Assembly (NCBI GenBank): GCA_023411445.1
Contig: JAEYOT010000556.1
Span: forward strand, 1-11,781
Source of the DNA: Pseudomonadota bacterium
GTDB lineage: Bacteria; Myxococcota_A; Polyangia; Polyangiales; Polyangiaceae
Length of the DNA stretch: 11,781 bases
Reading direction: 5' to 3'
The notes beneath the pieces are model-generated. The model was given only the letters and a program-made list of their open reading frames with translations. It searched no databases and was not told where the DNA came from. Made by a program: the position numbers and the translations under genes. This document shows, in pieces, positions 1 to 5,039 of this stretch (positions are counted from its first letter, which is position 1; every line of letters begins with the position of its first letter).

Positions 1-143
1 ACCTGGGCGCCAGCGCCGGCCCGGCCGCCGTGACCGTAACGGTGCGCTCGGGCGAGCAGGAGCTGGCGACGCTCACCTGCGGCGCGGAGGTGACGCCCGG
101 CAGCGTGACGGTCGCCATTTGCGAGCAGAATTCGTCGCCTTAG
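1..143 (+). CDS. C-terminal end of an unrecognised protein (partial)
   Basis: An open frame enters from the left edge with its first complete codon at position 3 and ends at a TAG at 141-143, giving the last 46 residues of a plus-strand gene. The fragment is rich in Val, Thr, Ala and Gly, alternates in a beta-strand-like way (VTVTVRSGEQELATLTC) and has two Cys about 20 residues apart, which would suit a disulfide in an extracytoplasmic beta-sandwich domain. It ends in a polar NSSP tail. No family can be named from so little. The codon bias matches the neighbouring genes, which is the main reason for accepting it as coding. It is followed by a 56-bp gap before the next plus-strand start. Confidence 0.55.
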   Translation, partial: LGASAGPAAVTVTVRSGEQELATLTCGAEVTPGSVTVAICEQNSSP

Positions 144-154
144 TCCGCCCGCGT

Positions 155-172
155 GCCGAGCTGGCCGAGCTG
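155..172 (+). repeat. Perfect tandem 9-bp repeat upstream of the rhomboid-like/pyrB pair
   Basis: GCCGAGCTG occurs twice head to tail, at 155-163 and 164-172, in the short gap between the stop of the first gene and the start of the rhomboid-like gene. It lies about 28 bp before the ATG at 200. It could be a binding site or a chance duplication in GC-rich DNA; nothing else supports a regulatory role. Confidence 0.4.
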
Positions 173-199
173 CGTTAGAACGAGGGAGCAGAGGCTGTG

Positions 200-1024
200 A
201 TGCGCGAAGGACCTGGAGCTTCATTGGCGTTCCACCGGCCCACCAAGGCCGTGCTGGGCGTCATGGTGACGGTGTTCGTGATCTGGCTGATCTTCGCGCT
301 CGGCATGAATTGGGGCTCCGCCTCGAGCGCGGCCTTCGAGCTGCTCGCTGGCAACTCCGCGGCCATCTTGCGCGGCGAGGTCTGGCGCTTGTTCACGGCG
401 CCGCTGCTCCACGATCCGATCGGCGGCTCGGGCGTGAGCCACCTGCTCACCGCGCTAATCGGTCTGTACTTCTTCACGCCGCGGCTGGAAGAGGTCTGGG
501 GCCCGCGCCGCCTGCTGCGCTTCATCGCGCTCTCGGCAGTGCTCGCCTACGCACTGCAGATGGTCGTCGAGCTCATGCTCCCGGCGCCGCTGGGCGCGCG
601 GCTGGTCGGTGACTTGTGGTTCGGCCTCATGCCGGCGCTGACTGCTATCGCCATCGCCTGGGCGCTGACCTTCAAGAACCAGACGGTGCTCTTGTTTTTC
701 GTGCTGCCCGTCACCTCGCGCATGTTGGTGATCTGGGTGGTGGGGCTCGCCACGCTGTACCTCATCGCGGGGGCGCGGCCGCACTCCGGGTTGATCGCGC
801 CGTTCGGGGGCATGCTCTGCGGGTGGCTCCTGGGCGGCGGCAACCCCAGCCCGCTGCGCAAGGCCTGGCTCAAGCTGCGCCTCGCCCAGCTGGATAAGGA
901 GGCCCAGCGCGAGGGCCAGCGCCGCAAGCGCCGGCCAAACCCGGCCGGTTTGCGCGCGATTCCCGGCGGCCGCCGCGACGACGACGACGACGATCGCGGT
1001 CCCGATGGAAGGTTCCTGAATTAG
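200..1024 (+). CDS. Rhomboid-fold membrane protein lacking catalytic residues (pseudorhomboid)
   Basis: The predicted protein is 274 aa with about six hydrophobic helices (roughly residues 17-37, 80-95, 106-130, 137-157, 162-190 and 196-212) and a basic cytoplasmic-looking tail ending near a run of six Asp (260-265). Rhomboid landmarks are visible: the L1-loop WRLFTAPLLH at 62-71, a helix-2 pattern SHLLTALIG at 80-88 followed by LEEVWGPRR, and a Gly-rich last helix APFGGMLCG at 200-208. The catalytic features are missing. Where active rhomboids have GxSG the protein reads GDLWFGLMP (about 137-145), and where they have AH..G in the last helix it has APFGG. It is therefore probably an inactive family member acting as a binding or chaperone protein, as known for other rhomboid pseudoproteases. 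GTG at 197 and ATG at 200 are both possible; ATG is preferred because GAGG (191-194) sits 5 bases before it. pyrB follows 18 bp downstream, so the two are probably co-transcribed. Confidence 0.72.
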   Translation: MREGPGASLAFHRPTKAVLGVMVTVFVIWLIFALGMNWGSASSAAFELLAGNSAAILRGEVWRLFTAPLLHDPIGGSGVSHLLTALIGLYFFTPRLEEVWGPRRLLRFIALSAVLAYALQMVVELMLPAPLGARLVGDLWFGLMPALTAIAIAWALTFKNQTVLLFFVLPVTSRMLVIWVVGLATLYLIAGARPHSGLIAPFGGMLCGWLLGGGNPSPLRKAWLKLRLAQLDKEAQREGQRRKRRPNPAGLRAIPGGRRDDDDDDRGPDGRFLN

Positions 1025-1042
1025 GGTGTAAAAGCCCGGTCG

Positions 1043-1963
1043 ATGCCGTCCCGGCTTGCTCACCTCACGACCATCGAGAGCCTGACGCCGGAGCTTTCGA
1101 ACGACCTGCTCGACAAGGCGGACGAGCTGTTGGAGGTCACGCGCCAACCCATCGTCAAGTTGGGCGACCTGCGCGGCAAGACCATCATCAACGTCTTCTA
1201 CGAAGCGTCCACCCGCACGCGCACGTCGTTCGAGCTGGCGGGCAAGCGCCTGGGCGCGGACGTGGTCAACATCGGCGGCTCCAGCAGCAGCACCAGCAAG
1301 GGCGAGACCCTGCGCGACACGGTGAAGACGCTGGACGCCATGCACGCGGACGCCATCGTGATCCGCCACCCCGCGAGCGGCGCGCCGGACTACGTCGCCA
1401 AGCACACGCGCGCCGCCGTGATCAACGCCGGGGACGGCATGCACGAGCACCCGACCCAAGCCTTGCTGGACGCGCTCACCATCCGCCGTCACCGCGGCAA
1501 GGATCTGGGCGGCCTCACGGTGGCCATCCTCGGCGACGTGCTGCACAGCCGCGTGGCGCGCTCGAACGCCAAGCTGCTGCGCATGCTGGGCGCTCACGTC
1601 CGCCTGGCGGGCCCGCGCACCCTGCTACCGCGAGACGCGGCAGCGCTCGGCTGCCCCCTGTTCGAGCGCATCGAGCCCGCGCTGGAAGGCGCGGACGTGG
1701 TGATGATGCTGCGCATCCAGCGCGAGCGGCTGGGCCAGGCCCTGTTTCCGAGCCTGCGAGAGTACGCGCGCGTGTTCGGCCTCAACGCCGCACGGCTCGC
1801 GCTCGCCAAGCCGAACGCCCTGGTGATGCACCCCGGGCCGCTGAACCGCGGCGTGGAGATCACGGAGGACATCGCCGATGGCTCGCACTCCGTGATCCTG
1901 GACCAAGTCGAGGCGGGCGTGGCAGTGCGCATGGCAGTGCTCTCCTTCGCCGCCAAGAGCTGA
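1043..1963 (+). CDS. pyrB: Aspartate carbamoyltransferase, catalytic chain
   Basis: PyrB condenses carbamoyl phosphate with L-aspartate to N-carbamoyl-aspartate, the committed step of pyrimidine synthesis, in the cytoplasm. The 306-aa length is standard for the catalytic chain. The carbamoyl-phosphate motif STRTRTS is at 56-62, the mobile loop Ser/Lys in SKGET at 85-89, the Arg of IRHP at 107-110, HPTQ at 136-139, the aspartate-domain start [14 protein letters not shown] at 162-175, the MLRIQRER loop at 222-229, and HPGPLNRG at 263-270. All expected active-site residues appear present. The ATG start gives the usual N-terminus; its ribosome-binding site is weak (AGGGTG about 13 bases upstream), which suits translation following the preceding gene 18 bp away. 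Neither the pyrC usually found next to pyrB nor a regulatory chain (pyrI) is in the window. No clear intrinsic terminator follows. Confidence 0.97.
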   Translation: MPSRLAHLTTIESLTPELSNDLLDKADELLEVTRQPIVKLGDLRGKTIINVFYEASTRTRTSFELAGKRLGADVVNIGGSSSSTSKGETLRDTVKTLDAMHADAIVIRHPASGAPDYVAKHTRAAVINAGDGMHEHPTQALLDALTIRRHRGKDLGGLTVAILGDVLHSRVARSNAKLLRMLGAHVRLAGPRTLLPRDAAALGCPLFERIEPALEGADVVMMLRIQRERLGQALFPSLREYARVFGLNAARLALAKPNALVMHPGPLNRGVEITEDIADGSHSVILDQVEAGVAVRMAVLSFAAKS

Positions 1964-1980
1964 GCGCCCGCGCGCTTCAT

Positions 1981-1992
1981 CGCGGATCCGCG
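1981..1992. repeat. 12-bp perfect palindrome after pyrB
   Basis: CGCGGATCCGCG reads identically on both strands, 18 bp past the pyrB stop. A second weak hairpin, GGCGGCT/AGCTGCC with a 3-base loop and one G-U pair, lies at 2021-2037. Neither is followed by a T tract, so they are at best poor terminators for pyrB. The rest of 1964-2133, between the convergent pyrB and four-helix-bundle genes, shows a short dyad GTTCAA-GA-TTGAAC (2059-2072) and nothing else I can name. Confidence 0.35.
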
Positions 1993-2133
1993 TCCGCGCG
2001 TAGCAACTATCGTCCCGTGAGGCGGCTGGAAGCTGCCCCTGAGCGCCACGCCGACACGGTTCAAGATTGAACTGCGATTTTCCCGACAGTTTCTGGGCAA
2101 ACCCGTCAGCGCGCGCCGTAGTGCTACTTTGAA

Positions 2134-2454
2134 CTATTCGGCTCCGCTGGCGCAGAAGGGCTCCACCACGCGCTCTAGCTGCTCGCTAAGCGCCACCTCT
2201 GTACCGCCGACGTAACCGCACGCGTCCGCAACCTCCAAGCACGCCAGCGTCTTCCGCGCCGAACCGAGCGCCGAATGGTAGCGCGCCGTGCGATTGCCTC
2301 CGCGGCTGTACATGCCCTCCGCAAGGTTGAGCGCCACCGAGACACTGCACCTGCGGAGCTGCCGAGCAAGATCCTTGTCCCTCAGCTCAATGCGCCTCAG
2401 CACCGGACGCAGTTGCCGCAGAACCTCTAAGACCACCGGATAAATGCGCAACAT
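2134..2454 (-). CDS. Four-helix-bundle protein (23S rRNA intervening-sequence protein family)
   Basis: The chosen 106-aa product has the signature of the small four-helix-bundle family (S23/IVP type, related in fold to Avd): RQLRRCSVSVALNLAEG at 31-47, then an Arg/Tyr-containing helix RYHSALGSARKTLACLEVA at 58-76. Length is near the usual 110-125. The frame is open for another 65 codons upstream, but the family similarity begins at ATG 2454, and GAAAGGG precedes it by about 8 bases, so the shorter start is preferred. The function is unknown: members occur inside 23S rRNA insertions and as free genes, and a nucleic-acid-binding role has been suggested. Here it stands alone, convergent with pyrB. 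Codon use is looser than in the neighbours (TTA at residue 9, plus TTG, ATT, TAT, CTT, ACA and CTA), consistent with an acquired accessory gene. Confidence 0.8.
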   Translation of the reverse strand: MLRIYPVVLEVLRQLRPVLRRIELRDKDLARQLRRCSVSVALNLAEGMYSRGGNRTARYHSALGSARKTLACLEVADACGYVGGTEVALSEQLERVVEPFCASGAE

Positions 2455-2643
2455 GGCGTGACCCTTTCCGACGTGCGCACTGCACGCCTGCCCCCACGCC
2501 CGCGTGCGAGGACGTGCCGGGTCCAGGCTGACCGCGCGCGCCCAGCAAGCGGTCACCGGCGCGCAGTGCCGGCCGCGGGCCTGGGGGGCGGCGCGCCCGA
2601 GCAGGCCAAATGGCAATCCCAGGCAAGACCAGACTCCCACCGT

Positions 2644-2664
2644 CCGCATCCCGCATCCCGCATC
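2644..2664 (-). repeat. Three-copy heptamer tandem repeat (GATGCGG on the minus strand)
   Basis: CCGCATC is repeated three times exactly (2644-2650, 2651-2657, 2658-2664) and decays into a fourth imperfect copy (CCCATCC). It lies in the 334-bp non-coding gap between murI and the four-helix-bundle gene, about 190 bp upstream of the latter's start. The remainder of 2455-2788 holds GC-rich sequence with several short hairpins and no gene I can support. Confidence 0.75.
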
Positions 2665-2761
2665 CCCATCCCACGTTGAGCGCTACACTCCCGCGTCCGC
2701 CTCGAACAGCGGCACCCACCTCCGCCCCAGCAGCCTGCTGCAAACTCGGCTGCGAAAGTGG

Positions 2762-2786
2762 CAGCCCTTCAACCAGCTCAGGGCTG
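2762..2786. repeat. REP-like palindrome directly after murI
   Basis: CAGCCCT (2762-2768) and AGGGCTG (2780-2786) form perfect 7-bp arms around an 11-base loop, starting 3 bp beyond the murI stop. From memory, the core CCCTTCAACCAGCTCAGGG differs at only two bases from a dispersed CCCTTCGACAAGCTCAGGG palindrome seen in many environmental bacterial genomes; I could not check this. An alternative overlapping hairpin is GGCTGC/GCAGCC (2748-2753 and 2761-2766). There is no T run, so a Rho-independent terminator is unlikely, although the hairpin may protect or end the murI mRNA. Confidence 0.5.
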
Positions 2787-2788
2787 GC

Positions 2789-3652
2789 TCACGCCGGACC
2801 GAGATCGACCTGCGTGACAGTCTCGGCGCCCTCACCGAGCATCTGCTCGGCCATGCTGGCGAAGCTCTTCGGCAGATCGGTGACCAAGAGCTTCAGCTCC
2901 TCGCCCGGCAGCGGGCTGGTCGTGGCGGGCGCGATGCGCTCATCGTCGATCCACGCCTGCACCGCGCTCGCCGTCGCCTCCGCGCTGTCCACCACGGGGA
3001 TCACGCGGCCAGCCAGCTCCGCCGCGACCTCGGCGATCACGTGCTTGAGCAGCGGGTAGTGCGTGCAACCCAGCACGATGACGCTGACCTCGGCAGCTAC
3101 GAGCGGCTCCAAGTAACGGCGGACGGCCAGGCGCGGCACGTCGCCGCTCAGCCATCCCTCTTCCACCAGTGGCACCAGTAGCGGCGCCGCTTGCGCCACC
3201 ACCTCCACGCGCGTGGAGAGCTGGCTCACGGCGCGCGAATAGGCGCCGGACGCCACCGTGCCGGCTGTGCCCAGCACGCCGATTGGCCCTGCGCCGCCAC
3301 CGCGCACCAGCGCTTCCATCGCCGCGCGCGCTCCCGGCTCCACCACGCCGAGCACGGGCAAATCCAGCTCCGCGCGCAGGATGTCCACGGCGACGGCGCT
3401 CACCGTGTTGCAAGCGATCACCAGCGCCTTGACGCCCCGCTCCAGCAGCAAGCGCGCGCAGCCGCGAGCGTAGCGCACGACTGTCTCGGCGGAGCGCGTG
3501 CCGTAGGGAACACGCGCGGTGTCCCCCAGGTAGACGATGCGTTCGCGGGGCAGCGCGCGACGCAGCGCCGCAGCCACCGTCAACCCGCCCAAGCCGGAGT
3601 CGAACACACCGAGCGGCGCGTCGGCCTCCAGCCGGCGAGCTGGTCCGCTCAC
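2789..3652 (-). CDS. murI: Glutamate racemase
   Basis: MurI interconverts L- and D-glutamate in the cytoplasm to supply D-Glu for peptidoglycan. The 287-aa protein has the family's motifs: GVFDSGLGGLTV at 15-26 with Asp18/Ser19, YLGDTARVPYG at 41-51, first catalytic Cys81 in ACNTVSA, and second catalytic Cys196 in VLGCTHYPLL. It therefore looks fully active. The start is GTG at 3652, overlapping the hom stop as GTGA, with GAGG 4 bases upstream inside hom. Translation is thus probably coupled to hom. The N-terminus carries about 13 residues before the first strand, as is common. The C-terminus runs about 20 residues past typical lengths without a recognisable domain. The gene is followed by a palindrome and then by the four-helix-bundle gene, which is separated by 334 bp and probably not in the operon. 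Confidence 0.96.
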   Translation of the reverse strand: MSGPARRLEADAPLGVFDSGLGGLTVAAALRRALPRERIVYLGDTARVPYGTRSAETVVRYARGCARLLLERGVKALVIACNTVSAVAVDILRAELDLPVLGVVEPGARAAMEALVRGGGAGPIGVLGTAGTVASGAYSRAVSQLSTRVEVVAQAAPLLVPLVEEGWLSGDVPRLAVRRYLEPLVAAEVSVIVLGCTHYPLLKHVIAEVAAELAGRVIPVVDSAEATASAVQAWIDDERIAPATTSPLPGEELKLLVTDLPKSFASMAEQMLGEGAETVTQVDLGPA

Positions 3653-4962
3653 ACGTCCTCGATGCGAATCAGCCGCGCCTTGCTCTTCAAGATCGCCTGC
3701 TGCTCGATCGCGGAGATGGCGCGCCGCACCGCGCCCTCCTTGCTCTGGTGCGTGAGGATGCAGACCGGCACGGCATCGCCCTCGCCGCTGGCGCGACCTT
3801 CCTGCACCATCTGCTCGATGCTGACGCCCTCCGCGCCGAGCGCGGACGCGATGCGACCCAGCACTCCGGGATGATCGCCCACGTCGAAGCGCAGGTAGTA
3901 GCGAGTCTCAATCTCGTCCTGCGGCATCACGGTACGCGGGCGGATTTGGATGCCGCGCGTGGCCAAGCCGGACTCCCCGTGGATGCGCGAGGCCGCGACG
4001 TCCACGATGTCCGCCACGACGCTGACGGCGGTGGGCATGTCGCCAGCGCCGCGGCCGACGAGCAAGCACGGGCCCAGCGCGCGGCCCATCAAGAACACGC
4101 CGTTGAGCACGCCGTCCACGTTGGCCAGCACGCTGTTTTTGGGCACCAAGGCCGGGTGGGCGCGCAGCTCCACCTGCTCGCCGCGATCGTGACCGATGCA
4201 CAGGTGCTTGAGCGTGAAGCCAAAGCGATCCGCGAAGCGGAAGTCGATGTCTTCCACGCGCTCGATACCCTCAATCAAGAAGCGATCGGTGCCGATGCTG
4301 GCGTCGAAGGCCAGCATGCTGACGACTGACAGCTTCTGCGCCGCGTCCCCACCGCCCACGTCGAGCGTCGGGTCCGCCTCGGCGTAGCCGAGCTCTTGCG
4401 CCTCTTTCAGCGCCTCCGCAAAGGACAAGCTGTCCTGCCGCATGCGCGTGAGGATGTAATTGCAGGTGCCGTTGAGGATGGCGTGAACGCTGGACACCGT
4501 GTCGCTGGCGAGCGCCTCGCGCAGCGTGCGGATGATGGGGATGCCTCCGCCGACGGAGGCCTCGAAGGCCAGGTCCACCTTGTTCTCGATCGCGGCGCGC
4601 ACGAGCTCCGTGCCGTGTTTGGAGATGAGGTACTTGTTAGCGGTCACGACGGAGCGGCCGGTCTGCAGCGCGCGCTCCAGGTACTGGCGCGCCGGGTTCT
4701 CCCCGCCGATCACCTCCACCACCAAGTCCACCGAGCTATCGCCGAAGATGCGCTCCGGGTCGTTAGTGAGCCACTCGCGCCGGCACTCCTTCACGCGCCC
4801 CTTGTTGAGGTCCCGCACCAGCACGTGCGTGACCTCGAGCTCGGCGCCGATGCGGGAGGCTAGGAACTCGCGGTTGTCTTCCAGCAGGCGCAGCACGCCG
4901 CCGCCGACCGTCCCACAGCCGAGCAAGGCGATTTTTACCGGGGGCTTTTGTGACTCACTCAA
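3649..4962 (-). CDS. hom: Homoserine dehydrogenase with C-terminal ACT domain
   Basis: Hom reduces aspartate semialdehyde to homoserine with NAD(P)H, the branch point to Thr, Met and Ile. It is monofunctional, with no aspartokinase part. Residue numbers below count from the TTG at 4977; subtract 5 for the chosen start. The nucleotide-binding loop GCGTVGGGV is at 20-28, TANKYLISKHG at 112-122, EASVGGGIPII at 139-149, NGTCNYIL at 169-176, and the substrate/catalytic segment GYAEADPTLDVGGGDAAQK at 197-215. An ACT domain begins near YYLRFDVGDHPGVLG (360-374), suggesting threonine feedback control. The frame opens at TTG 4977, but TTG 4962 is preferred: GGAGG (minus strand, 4971-4975) is 8 bases before it, while the earlier TTG has no such site. 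This start gives 437 aa beginning MSESQKPPVKIALLG. murI follows by a 4-bp overlap. Confidence 0.95.
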   Translation of the reverse strand: MSESQKPPVKIALLGCGTVGGGVLRLLEDNREFLASRIGAELEVTHVLVRDLNKGRVKECRREWLTNDPERIFGDSSVDLVVEVIGGENPARQYLERALQTGRSVVTANKYLISKHGTELVRAAIENKVDLAFEASVGGGIPIIRTLREALASDTVSSVHAILNGTCNYILTRMRQDSLSFAEALKEAQELGYAEADPTLDVGGGDAAQKLSVVSMLAFDASIGTDRFLIEGIERVEDIDFRFADRFGFTLKHLCIGHDRGEQVELRAHPALVPKNSVLANVDGVLNGVFLMGRALGPCLLVGRGAGDMPTAVSVVADIVDVAASRIHGESGLATRGIQIRPRTVMPQDEIETRYYLRFDVGDHPGVLGRIASALGAEGVSIEQMVQEGRASGEGDAVPVCILTHQSKEGAVRRAISAIEQQAILKSKARLIRIEDV

Positions 4963-4970
4963 AGCAGGGG

Positions 4971-4975
4971 CCTCC
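4971..4975 (-). promoter_or_regulatory. Shine-Dalgarno site that sets the hom start
   Basis: GGAGG on the minus strand lies 8 bases upstream of the TTG at 4962. If translation began at the upstream TTG (4977), this site would be inside the coding sequence, so it decides the start. A TTG initiator suggests modest translation. Confidence 0.7.
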
Positions 4976-4982
4976 AAAGACG

Positions 4983-5019
4983 CGTAGCCCCCGCGTTTTT
5001 CGCGATATCGCGAGCTACG
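4983..5019. promoter_or_regulatory. Nested palindrome in the hom leader (operator or mRNA structure candidate)
   Basis: A perfect 14-bp palindrome TCGCGATATCGCGA (5000-5013) lies inside a wider inverted repeat CGTAGC (4983-4988) and GCTACG (5014-5019). On the minus strand, a TTGACG hexamer (plus 5018-5023) that matches a -35 box sits immediately upstream and overlaps the outer arm. No convincing -10 box is seen at 16-18 bp spacing. The element fills the 77-bp gap between the upstream gene's stop and the hom start. The A run following the hairpin on the minus strand argues against an intrinsic terminator for the upstream gene. A repressor operator for hom-murI is an inference. Confidence 0.45.
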
Positions 5020-5039
5020 TCAAGCAGTTTGGGCCTCCC

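Noticed and set aside
455..1597. 380-codon minus-strand open frame
   Set aside because: It lies antisense across the rhomboid-like gene and pyrB. Its His/Arg/Ala/Gln-rich composition is typical of the reverse frame of GC-rich genes, and it shows no domain.
1981..2037. Intrinsic terminator for pyrB
   Set aside because: The palindrome and hairpin are short and no T run follows, so I list them only as repeats.
1594..2100. 168-codon minus-strand open frame reaching into the pyrB downstream gap
   Set aside because: Mostly antisense to pyrB; the non-overlapping start region has no recognisable protein features and no ribosome-binding site.
2455..2649. N-terminal extension of the four-helix-bundle gene by 65 codons
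   Set aside because: The extension is Arg/Ala/Pro/Cys-rich, lies in repeat-containing DNA and precedes a well-placed ATG with a ribosome-binding site.
2644..2672. Possible CRISPR or minisatellite array
   Set aside because: Only three exact 7-bp units without spacers; a simple tandem repeat, not an array.
2504..3181. 225-codon plus-strand open frame over the repeat region and murI
   Set aside because: Antisense to murI with shadow composition; the repeat part translates to simple-sequence peptide.
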